Source: an uncultured Flavobacteriia bacterium
Lineage (GTDB): Bacteria > Bacteroidota > Bacteroidia > Flavobacteriales_D > Crocinitomicaceae
DNA length: 5,215 nt
Reading direction: 5' to 3'
Assembly: GCA_903930085.1 (NCBI GenBank)
Contig: CAIYXD010000351.1
Span: 1-5,215, forward strand
Position 1 is the stretch's first letter; every line of letters begins with the position of its first letter. A model generated the notes under the pieces. It was not told where the DNA came from, searched no databases, and saw only the letters and a program-made list of their open reading frames with translations. Below are positions 1 to 5,215 of this stretch, in pieces. A program made the translations under genes and the position numbers.

Positions 1-943
1 CTCCCGCCCAAGCCAAAATATCTGGATTTTTAACGAGTTCAAGCGTGAGAGAATCCTCTGACTTTTTAATTTTTTGATATACTTTGTCTTTTGGTCTATA
101 ATCCGCCACTGCAGCAGAAAATATTCCATAATCACAATTATGCCACTCAGATTGCACAATTTTCAGCATTTCATCTGCGGAATTTACGGGCAATAAAGTT
201 ACGTTTGGATGCGACAAAACTTCTTTCGTAGGACCGGAAACTAAAACGACATTCGCACCTTTTCGAATACAATCTTTTGCAATTTCAAAACCCATTTTAC
301 CGGAAGAATAGTTCCCAATAAATCGAACCGGATCAATTGCTTCGTAGGTTGGTCCTGCTGTTATCAAAACTTTTTTTCCTTGTAATTGCTTATTGTCGGA
401 ATGTATCGAAAAGAATTCTTGCAAGACAGCAAAGATTGTTTCCGGTTCAGCCATTCTTCCTTCTCCTTCCAATCCACTTGCAAGTTGCCCAGATTCTGCG
501 GGAATAACGCGGACATTATCCTTATACAATTGTTCTAAATTTCGTTTTGTTGCAGGATGAGCGTACATATCCAAATCCATTGCGGGAGCAACGATTGTTT
601 GGCCTTTCATGGATAAGTACGTTGCCAATAGAAGATTATCACAACTTCCATTTGCTAATTTGGCAAGTGAATTTGCTGTTAATGGGGCAATTAGGAAAAC
701 ATCCGCCCAAAGTCCGTATTCGACGTGGTTTGTCCAAACGCCGGTTTTTTTATCCCAGAATTCAATTCCAACGGGATTTTCAGAAAGAGTTGCTAAAACT
801 AGGGGACTTATAAAATCAGAAGAGGCAGGAGTCAAAATACATTTGACTTCTGCCCCTGATTTTTTCAACAAACGCACAAGGAATGCGATTTTATAAGCCG
901 CTATACCTCCTGTAATTCCAAGAAGGATGCGTTTTCCTTGCAT
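1..943 (-). CDS. coaBC: CoaBC, phosphopantothenoylcysteine decarboxylase / phosphopantothenate-cysteine ligase (3' end outside window)
   Basis: Bifunctional cytoplasmic enzyme of coenzyme A synthesis: CoaB joins 4'-phosphopantothenate to cysteine using CTP, and the FMN-dependent CoaC domain decarboxylates the product to 4'-phosphopantetheine. I translated 314 uninterrupted codons from the ATG at 941-943 to the left edge; the family is about 400 residues, so roughly 85-90 are missing. The CoaC domain (about 1-180) shows the flavin-binding start GITGGIAAYK (9-18), the conserved His in NHVEYG (His73), APLTAN (86-91), PAMDLDMY (120-127) and the substrate-clamp region ASGLEGEGRM (155-164). The CoaB domain (from about 190) shows ITAGPT (194-199), DPVRFIGNYSSGKMG (204-218), AAVADYRP (277-284), KIKK (291-294) and VKNPDIL. 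It starts 13 nt after rpoZ, so it is probably cotranscribed with bamD and rpoZ. No Shine-Dalgarno sequence is visible. Odd points are Asp123 in place of the usual PAMN Asn and Ser156 in place of the usual Cys. Confidence 0.96.
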   Translation of the reverse strand, partial: MQGKRILLGITGGIAAYKIAFLVRLLKKSGAEVKCILTPASSDFISPLVLATLSENPVGIEFWDKKTGVWTNHVEYGLWADVFLIAPLTANSLAKLANGSCDNLLLATYLSMKGQTIVAPAMDLDMYAHPATKRNLEQLYKDNVRVIPAESGQLASGLEGEGRMAEPETIFAVLQEFFSIHSDNKQLQGKKVLITAGPTYEAIDPVRFIGNYSSGKMGFEIAKDCIRKGANVVLVSGPTKEVLSHPNVTLLPVNSADEMLKIVQSEWHNCDYGIFSAAVADYRPKDKVYQKIKKSEDSLTLELVKNPDILAWAG

Positions 944-956
944 GTTAGTTAATTTC

Positions 957-1280
957 TTATTGTTTTTCTTCTGGTTTTCTTATGTAGATCTTGTTTTCCA
1001 ACAATTCTTGCATTGCCATAGCAACTGGTTTTGGCAATTTTTCGTAAAATTTAGAAATTTCAATTTGCTCGCGGTTCTCGAAAATTTCTTCCAAATTATC
1101 TGTTGAAGAAGCAAATTCTTGCAATTTCGAAGTTAATTCTTCTTTTAACTCAACACTAATTTGATTCGATCTTTTTGACATGGCAACGATTGACTCGTAG
1201 ATGTTACCAGTCTCTTTTTCCATTTTGATTGTATCACGTGTCACAGTTGAACGCTCTGCAGTACTGTTCTTAAAATTCAT
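957..1280 (-). CDS. rpoZ: RNA polymerase omega subunit (RpoZ, Rpb6-like Bacteroidota form)
   Basis: Small subunit (107 aa) of DNA-directed RNA polymerase, which helps fold and hold the beta' subunit. The N-terminus is unlike E. coli omega, but residues 25-41 (GNIYESIVAMSKRSNQI) line up without gaps against the E. coli segment GNRFDLVLVAARRARQM (as I remember it), preserving the GN, the hydrophobic helix, the basic pair and the Gln. The rest is charged and helical, with a Glu-rich middle (about 62-76) and a conserved-looking C-terminal helix (KLPKPVAMAMQELLENK, 81-97). The ATG at 1278-1280 lies 1 nt after the bamD stop codon, and coaBC follows 13 nt after the stop. An rpoZ–coaBC pair is common across bacteria, and bamD–rpoZ–coaBC is usual in Bacteroidota; this supports the call. 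No start candidate other than this ATG fits the tight spacing so well. Confidence 0.9.
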   Translation of the reverse strand: MNFKNSTAERSTVTRDTIKMEKETGNIYESIVAMSKRSNQISVELKEELTSKLQEFASSTDNLEEIFENREQIEISKFYEKLPKPVAMAMQELLENKIYIRKPEEKQ

Positions 1281-1281
1281 C

Positions 1282-2166
1282 TTAATTTATTTTCTGTTTA
1301 CAAAAAATTTCAAAATCCCTGTGCATTTTATCACTAATCTCATTGACTGCGACTTTATATACAGTATTGGGGAATTCAGTTACAAAAGTACGATATCTTT
1401 CAATAGTTTGTTCTATTCTCTCACATTTTTTATTTTCAACGCTATTCACCGAAAGATCATAGGAATTTATGACCAAAATATAGTACACTTCTTCTTTGAA
1501 TTTTGAACGTGGATAATCTTCCAAAAAGTTCAATGCACTTGTGCAAGCAGCTCTATAATTTTGTGTTTTTGAATACAATTGAACAGACTCAAAATCTTTC
1601 GTTTCCAATTTGAATCTTAGTCGATCCATGGTGTTGTTGCATGAATCAACCAAATTAGACTCAGGATAGGTAGTAATAAACTGTTGTAAATTATTAATTG
1701 CTAAATCCGTGTCATTTTGATCCAAGGAAGATTGAGGTGAATTATTCACTGAACACATTGCAGATAGAAATAATGCTTCCTGCGCTTTTGGACTGTATGG
1801 ATAACGCTGCGAAAATGCACCAAGATAATAACCAGCCATGTAATAATCTTTTACGTGGTAGTATGCTTTCCCAATTCTAAAATAAGCCAATTCACCTTCG
1901 CCTGTTTTTGGCATTCGCTGGTAAACTTGTTCGAATAAGGTGATAGATTTAAATAAATATGCGTCTCGTAATTTCGGTTCTTTTGTCTTCTTTTTATTGA
2001 AAATTTTATCCTTCATTTTAGGAACCAACCCTTTTTCATAGTTTTCATTTGCCAACGTAAATTTTCTGGCGTAATCGTCACCCTTAACAACCTTATTGAA
2101 ATCTGAGCAAGAAGCTAGGATTAACAAAAGAATCAAACTAAAAAAAACGGATCTAAATTTCATCAT
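1282..2166 (-). CDS. bamD: BamD, outer membrane protein assembly lipoprotein
   Basis: Periplasm-facing lipoprotein of the BAM complex, which works with BamA to insert beta-barrel proteins into the outer membrane. The 294-aa product begins with a lipoprotein signal ending in the lipobox LASC, so the mature protein starts at Cys20. The remainder is a TPR-like helical repeat protein: repeats are suggested around LFEQVYQRMP (77-86), AYFRIGKAYYHVKDYYMAGYYLGAFSQRYP (94-123, quoted only as a span with its key residues AYF, GKAYY, YYMAGYYL, RYP), LQQFITTYPES (160-170) and ALNFLEDYPRSKF (211-223). The stretch SPQSSLDQNDTDLAI (143-157) matches a hallmark of Bacteroidota BamD as I know it. Two consecutive ATGs (2164-2166 and 2161-2163) make the exact start uncertain by one residue. 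A Lys-rich stretch at about 49-69 appears to be an insertion in the first repeat. It heads the bamD–rpoZ–coaBC cluster; a TAnnTTTG-like box sits just upstream. Confidence 0.92.
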   Translation of the reverse strand: MMKFRSVFFSLILLLILASCSDFNKVVKGDDYARKFTLANENYEKGLVPKMKDKIFNKKKTKEPKLRDAYLFKSITLFEQVYQRMPKTGEGELAYFRIGKAYYHVKDYYMAGYYLGAFSQRYPYSPKAQEALFLSAMCSVNNSPQSSLDQNDTDLAINNLQQFITTYPESNLVDSCNNTMDRLRFKLETKDFESVQLYSKTQNYRAACTSALNFLEDYPRSKFKEEVYYILVINSYDLSVNSVENKKCERIEQTIERYRTFVTEFPNTVYKVAVNEISDKMHRDFEIFCKQKIN

Positions 2167-2171
2167 CTTTA

Positions 2172-2179
2172 CAAAAGTA
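2172..2179 (-). promoter_or_regulatory. Possible -7 box (TACTTTTG) upstream of bamD
   Basis: Read on the minus strand, TACTTTTG fits the Bacteroidota sigma-factor -7 consensus TAnnTTTG. Only 5 nt separate it from the first bamD ATG, so transcription from it would start at or next to the ATG pair, giving a leaderless message. I see no TTG/TTTG element at the usual upstream distance, and such boxes arise by chance in AT-rich DNA. The 54-nt gap after the M23 gene does, however, make an independent bamD promoter reasonable. Confidence 0.3.
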
Positions 2180-2220
2180 AACTAAAAAGTGTTAATGTTA
2201 GTAACCTAAACTTTGTTGTA

Positions 2221-3180
2221 TTATTTTACACGCAAACTTTTCCCAATTTGCAAGGGCGTTGTTGGGCGTATTCCATTTAATTGACAGATTTTAGACACAG
2301 TTGTCTGATTTCTGGAAGCTATTTCAGTCAAAGTGTCTCCAGATCTGACTTTATAATATTTTCGCTGTGCGGCTTGTATTTTCTGAACGCTTTCCGCATG
2401 TTCCTGGCTTTCCCCATGATCTTCTAAGTCTGTAGGTTTTGCACCTGGTCGAAATAATCCTTTGTGAACAAATAGATTTTCGTCTTTGCATTCGTATTTG
2501 ACAAAATCGATTACTTCTTCCGGATTGATTGCAGCATCGTAGAATCGCACTTCAAAATGCAGATGTGCACCATATGACCTTCCTGTATTTCCGCCCAAAC
2601 CAATTACATCTCCGGCTTTAACATCCTGATCTGGTACGACTATTAATTTGCTTAAATGCGCATAAAATGTTTCGAGACCGTTGTAATGGCGTAAAATAAC
2701 GAGATTACCAAAACCTCCATCGTTGAATTTTGCGTAGCGCACTTTTCCAGACCAACACGCGCGAACCGTATCGCCAGTTGTTAAACCAATATCAATACCG
2801 CTGTGGTGTCTACCGCTTCTGAAGCCATAACGAGATGTAACAAAGCCTTTTACTGGCGGATGAAATTTATTTTTTTCACCATCCACAACACACAGCCAAA
2901 GTGTATCTTTTAATTTATTTAAATCGTTAGATCTTCCGGAAGTGTAACAAACTTCATTGTCCCAATTTTGAACAAAATTCAAAGTAGGATCTTCGGAAAC
3001 AATAGAATGTATAGTTGGATTCAAAATACCGTCAAAATCTTTATCGTTCAGGTATTCCCAAGTTCTATTTGCATAGATTAACATTGGTCCTTGCGCAGTT
3101 TCAACCGTGTCAATTACTTTCTGAGCGAAAAAAGAATTTATGGATATTAAAAAAAGTATAATGGTACTAGATCTCTGCAT
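2221..3180 (-). CDS. Secreted M23-family metallopeptidase with C-terminal LysM domain
   Basis: Predicted zinc-dependent peptidoglycan endopeptidase, or an activator of cell-wall hydrolases, acting in the periplasm or at the envelope. The 319-aa product has a signal peptide with likely cleavage at FFA|QK (after residue 19). A region of about 85 residues with no recognised function follows, containing NRTWEYLND (38-46) and an aspartate-rich DKDFDG segment (46-51). The M23 domain (about 107-225) is complete for the metal and catalytic residues: SRYGFR (116-121), HSGID (His126, Asp130), FYAHLS (His175) and GAHLHFE (His206, His208). A Gln/Glu/His-rich linker (about 250-273) leads to one LysM domain (275-318, beginning YYKVRSGDTLTEIA and ending LQIGKSLRV), which should bind the glycan strands. 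All key histidines are present, so it is probably an active enzyme rather than an EnvC/NlpD-type degenerate activator. It stands alone between gaps of 81 nt (upstream) and 54 nt (downstream). Confidence 0.93.
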   Translation of the reverse strand: MQRSSTIILFLISINSFFAQKVIDTVETAQGPMLIYANRTWEYLNDKDFDGILNPTIHSIVSEDPTLNFVQNWDNEVCYTSGRSNDLNKLKDTLWLCVVDGEKNKFHPPVKGFVTSRYGFRSGRHHSGIDIGLTTGDTVRACWSGKVRYAKFNDGGFGNLVILRHYNGLETFYAHLSKLIVVPDQDVKAGDVIGLGGNTGRSYGAHLHFEVRFYDAAINPEEVIDFVKYECKDENLFVHKGLFRPGAKPTDLEDHGESQEHAESVQKIQAAQRKYYKVRSGDTLTEIASRNQTTVSKICQLNGIRPTTPLQIGKSLRVK

Positions 3181-3196
3181 GATAAAATAAAATCTT

Positions 3197-3222
3197 CAAA
3201 GCAATTTTTAATTTTGCCTTTG
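3197..3222. repeat. Imperfect inverted repeat (hairpin) ahead of the M23 gene
   Basis: Arms at 3197-3204 and 3214-3222 pair over 8 bases with one bulged C in the right arm (CAAAGCAA against TTTGCCTTTG), closing an A/T-only loop. On the plus strand a run of six T follows directly (3223-3228), which is terminator-like, but no plus-strand gene exists to use it. On the minus strand the stem lies between the tandem-FKBP gene and the M23 gene and is followed after a few bases by an interrupted T-rich stretch, so it could weakly end the nrnA–FKBP transcript or form a leader hairpin of the M23 mRNA. Confidence 0.3.
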
Positions 3223-3241
3223 TTTTTTAGTTATTGAGTTT

Positions 3242-3249
3242 CAAATATA
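3242..3249 (-). promoter_or_regulatory. Possible -7 box (TATATTTG) upstream of the M23 peptidase gene
   Basis: On the minus strand TATATTTG matches the Bacteroidota consensus TAnnTTTG. It lies about 60 nt before the M23 start codon, in the only sizeable gap of the window (81 nt), and would give a leader of roughly 55 nt that includes the hairpin at 3197-3222. No clear TTG/TTTG partner is seen at the usual upstream spacing, so this is a weak call. Confidence 0.35.
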
Positions 3250-3261
3250 CAAACAATTAGC

Positions 3262-4110
3262 CTAAATTTTAGTTACATCCATAACTAAAATACTGTAGAA
3301 TAAACTTTCGTTGGGGCGAACAAAGTCCAGATATCCTTTTGAACCGTAGGCTTCAGCGGGCGGAACCACAATGTATAATTTGTCTGACTTTTTAGCATTT
3401 ATTAACGCTTTTCTGAGGCCTGGAACGAGTCCATAATCGGATAATTTATAGCTAAATGGTTGATTCGAGCGAAAAGTATTGACAAAAAACTGCGTACTTT
3501 GTGAGCTTGCAATTCCATGAAAAGTGATTTGTGTTTTCTCGTTGAATTTCAATCTTTCGGTTTTATTTTCCTCTAAAAGCCAAACTTTTGTACCGTCAAC
3601 TAATCTGGTAGGTGTGTCTTTTTTCAAAATTCTAACCAGTAATAAATTATCTGCATTTGGTGGAATTAAAACCTTTGAATTTCTGTCCTTCAGTCCGTTT
3701 TCTCCTCGCGCAAATTTGCTTGGTAGAATTATTTTCACAAAATCTCCTACGCGCAACTCTTTGAAAGCAAGGTCCCAGCCTTCTGTTTGCATATTAAATC
3801 CAATGACAAAAGGCAGCGAAGATTTTTTACTTTTCAAAAGATGGTTTCCATCCACTACTGTTCCATCGCTTAATTTCACTTTGTAATCAATTTGCACAAG
3901 ATCACCATCGTTCAATTTTTCTCCAGTACCTTTTTCAAACCAGGAAATGGAAATGCCATCTTCCCGCTTCAGCTTATCGATAATTTTATGCTCTTGATCA
4001 AGGATATTGACTTTACTTAATTTCTTAGGTGATTTTTTGGGGGATTTTACGCCATCCGTAGAACAGGAAGCAAAAAACAATGCAAAAAACAGGAATATAA
4101 TCTGTTTCAT
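3262..4110 (-). CDS. Lipoprotein with two tandem FKBP-type peptidyl-prolyl isomerase domains
   Basis: Predicted envelope lipoprotein (282 aa) that may assist folding of exported proteins. The signal peptide ends in FASC, giving lipidated Cys16, followed by a Lys/Pro/Ser linker with a doubled SPKK (23-30). FKBP domain 1 spans about 54-165: DLVQIDYKVKLSDGTVVDG (70-88), PFVIGF (100-105), TEGWDLAFKELRVGD (109-123), SKFARGENG (131-139) and IPPNADNLLLV (149-159). FKBP domain 2 spans about 170-282: TQITFHG (193-199), YGLVPGLRKAL (226-236), VVPPAEAYGSKG (248-259), ending SILVMDV. Against human FKBP12, domain 1 keeps Tyr26, Asp37 and Trp59 equivalents but has Arg135 for Tyr82; domain 2 keeps the AYG tyrosine (Tyr255) but has Leu232 for Trp59. 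Its ATG overlaps the stop of the upstream FKBP gene by 4 nt (ATGA), indicating translational coupling. The fold assignment is strong; catalytic activity and substrate are unknown. Confidence 0.87.
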   Translation of the reverse strand: MKQIIFLFFALFFASCSTDGVKSPKKSPKKLSKVNILDQEHKIIDKLKREDGISISWFEKGTGEKLNDGDLVQIDYKVKLSDGTVVDGNHLLKSKKSSLPFVIGFNMQTEGWDLAFKELRVGDFVKIILPSKFARGENGLKDRNSKVLIPPNADNLLLVRILKKDTPTRLVDGTKVWLLEENKTERLKFNEKTQITFHGIASSQSTQFFVNTFRSNQPFSYKLSDYGLVPGLRKALINAKKSDKLYIVVPPAEAYGSKGYLDFVRPNESLFYSILVMDVTKI

Positions 4111-4625
4111 AATTTCAAATCAATTAAATGAATATCCACGACAATTGTTGTCAATGGTGGTATTTTATTTAAGTCACCAACGAGCCCATGCGCTAAATGG
4201 CTTGGAATAATCAATTTCGCTCGGTCGCCAATTTTCATTTTTTTTATTCCCTCTTGCACACCGGTTTCAACGTCACTTCGATCGATTTTAAATTCATCGA
4301 TTTCGTCAGCATTTGTTTTGTAGCATTCAGTTCCATCCAATAAACTTATTTTTAATTCCACCTGCGCCAACATTCCAATTTGCGCTTGTTCTCCGTTTCC
4401 AGATTTGTAGATGAAATAATAGAGTCCTGATCCGGTTTTCTCCACTTTCCAATCGGTATGCTGTGCTAGAAAGAGTTTTATTTTAATTTCTTGATCCTCC
4501 GCCATTTTCTTATTCATATCCACGGACTTCTTCTGATTCCAATTAATTTCAGGAGCAACGTCTTCTCTGTTTTCTCCACAGGAAAAACAAGCCAGAACGA
4601 TAAGTAAAAGAAGGAGTTTTTTCAT
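4107..4625 (-). CDS. FKBP-fold lipoprotein, GldI-like (peptidyl-prolyl isomerase family)
   Basis: Short predicted lipoprotein (172 aa) with one C-terminal FKBP-type domain. The signal peptide contains two possible lipidation cysteines, Cys13 (VLAC) and Cys16 (CFSC, followed by GEN). A charged region (about 20-60) precedes the domain. The segment SGLYYFIYKSGNGEQAQIG (66-84) and the core AQVELKISLLDG (87-98), VETGVQEGIKKMKIGD (119-134), PSHLAHGLVGDLNKIP (141-156) and IVVDIHLI (161-168) follow the FKBP pattern. The GxxEGxKxMKxG and GDxNKIP signatures resemble GldI, a lipoprotein needed for gliding in Flavobacterium johnsoniae, and a place next to nrnA fits my memory of gldI loci. Nothing else in the window is a gliding gene, so I leave the symbol blank. 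The aromatic residues that line the FKBP12 active site are mostly replaced here. The start codon overlaps the nrnA stop by 1 nt (TAATG), and the stop overlaps the next FKBP gene by 4 nt. Confidence 0.85.
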   Translation of the reverse strand: MKKLLLLLIVLACFSCGENREDVAPEINWNQKKSVDMNKKMAEDQEIKIKLFLAQHTDWKVEKTGSGLYYFIYKSGNGEQAQIGMLAQVELKISLLDGTECYKTNADEIDEFKIDRSDVETGVQEGIKKMKIGDRAKLIIPSHLAHGLVGDLNKIPPLTTIVVDIHLIDLKL

Positions 4626-5215
4626 TAGAAATAGTTAGAAATCAAAGATTTGAACAATTCGATAGTTTTATCCATTGGCTGAAAACTAATTCCTCCAGCG
4701 GCATATTTGTGTCCACCGCCTTCAAAGTTTTCCATTGCCAGAACATTTACAAAGTATTCTCCTTTGGAACGAAAAGATATTTTTACTTGGCCATCTTTTT
4801 CAGCAAAAAACGCTGCGATTTTTATACCTTCTATCGATAAAGCTACGTTTACCAATCCATCCGTATCTCCTTTTTTGAAGTTGAAGCGCTTTAATTCGTC
4901 TTCATTAATAGACATTATGGCAATTGGATAATTCGGGTAAATTTCAAGTTTTTCGCTAATTACATAACCACGTAATTGTAAACGATCCATTGTATTTGTA
5001 TCAAAAACTTTCTCGTGCACATCGTAATGTTTCACGCCACATTTTAACAATTCTGCTAAAATTTCATGGGTTCTAGCATGAACAGATGGATAGCGAAAAG
5101 ATCCAGTATCGGTCATAATACCAAGATAAAGTGGCGTTCCGATTTTCTCGTTTAATTTATCTAAGTTTCCAGATTGATCTATTAACTCAAAAATCAATTG
5201 GGAAGCGGAGCAAAC
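4625..5215 (-). CDS. nrnA: NrnA-type DHH/DHHA1 phosphoesterase (oligoribonuclease / pAp phosphatase), 5' end outside window
   Basis: Cytoplasmic DHH-family phosphoesterase. NrnA proteins degrade very short RNA oligonucleotides from the 3' or 5' end and remove the 3' phosphate of pAp left by sulfate assimilation and acyl-carrier-protein turnover. Only the last 196 codons are present, out of about 330-340 usual for the family, so the N-terminal DHH motif itself lies beyond the right edge. The reading frame stays open to base 5215, starting VCSASQLIFEL, so the TTG at 5195-5197 is an internal Leu codon and not the start. Visible evidence is the late DHH-domain motif GIMTDTGSFRY (about 32-42 of the fragment), whose Asp is a metal ligand in the family, and the C-terminal DHHA1 domain with SFRSKGEYFVNVLA and the substrate-binding GGGHKYAAGG (166-175). 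Its TAA overlaps the ATG of the GldI-like gene by one base. No frameshift or stop is seen. Confidence 0.9.
   Translation of the reverse strand, partial: VCSASQLIFELIDQSGNLDKLNEKIGTPLYLGIMTDTGSFRYPSVHARTHEILAELLKCGVKHYDVHEKVFDTNTMDRLQLRGYVISEKLEIYPNYPIAIMSINEDELKRFNFKKGDTDGLVNVALSIEGIKIAAFFAEKDGQVKISFRSKGEYFVNVLAMENFEGGGHKYAAGGISFQPMDKTIELFKSLISNYF

Noticed and set aside
547..896. Open plus-strand frames of 88 and 95 codons
   Set aside because: They lie fully antisense to coaBC, whose minus-strand translation gives continuous, motif-rich protein; their own translations show no recognisable domain.
1201..1506. Plus-strand frame of 101 codons across the rpoZ/bamD junction
   Set aside because: The Phe- and Ile-rich translation is what the complement of Lys- and Glu-rich coding DNA produces; it overlaps two well-supported genes.
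2186..2214. Weak inverted repeat (AAAGT/ACTTT) between the M23 gene and bamD, considered as a terminator
   Set aside because: Only five pairs with a 19-nt gap and no G/C-rich stem; likely chance in AT-rich DNA.
3524..3886. Plus-strand frame of 120 codons inside the tandem-FKBP gene
   Set aside because: It is antisense to a clear FKBP domain coding region and shows no domain or signal of its own.
4021..4048. Adjacent short homopolymers (six T, five G) within the SPKKSPKK linker, considered as a phase-variation tract
   Set aside because: The runs are too short for typical slippage switching and are explained by a doubled SPKK codon pattern.
5195..5197. TTG as a start codon of the DHH phosphoesterase
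   Set aside because: The frame continues upstream to the window edge with family-like sequence (SASQLIFEL), so the gene is truncated by the window and the TTG is internal.

Overview
The window looks like a chromosomal housekeeping stretch from an AT-rich member of the Bacteroidota, most likely order Flavobacteriales. Reasons: the bamD–rpoZ–coaBC gene order, a divergent Rpb6-like omega subunit, an NrnA gene followed by FKBP-fold lipoproteins, secretion signals of the kind common in this phylum, no recognisable Shine-Dalgarno sequences, and promoter-like boxes of the TAnnTTTG type. A family-level placement (for example Crocinitomicaceae) is only a guess.

All seven genes lie on the minus strand, so they are read from the right edge to the left. 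Right block (3262-5215): the 3' part of nrnA (DHH/DHHA1 oligoribonuclease/pAp phosphatase), a short FKBP-fold lipoprotein resembling GldI, and a longer lipoprotein with two FKBP domains. These three are joined by a 1-nt TAATG overlap and a 4-nt ATGA overlap, so they almost certainly share one transcript and are translationally coupled. Middle (2221-3180): a secreted M23 peptidase with a C-terminal LysM domain, separated from its neighbours by gaps of 81 nt and 54 nt, each holding a weak promoter-like box. Left block (1-2166): bamD (outer-membrane assembly lipoprotein), rpoZ (RNA polymerase omega, 1 nt after bamD) and coaBC (coenzyme A synthesis, 13 nt after rpoZ), with coaBC running off the left edge. 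From the order usual in this phylum I would expect a DUF4835 gene and recN beyond the left edge.

Four of the seven products (the two FKBP lipoproteins, the M23/LysM hydrolase and BamD) are predicted to act in the cell envelope: folding or assembly of exported proteins, peptidoglycan remodelling and outer-membrane protein insertion. No RNA gene, mobile element, CRISPR array or prophage remnant was seen, and no stretch over 300 bases lacks a gene. I found no convincing new system. The points most worth checking are loss of the usual active-site residues in the FKBP-fold proteins, substitutions at two catalytic positions of CoaC, and a lysine-rich insert in BamD.
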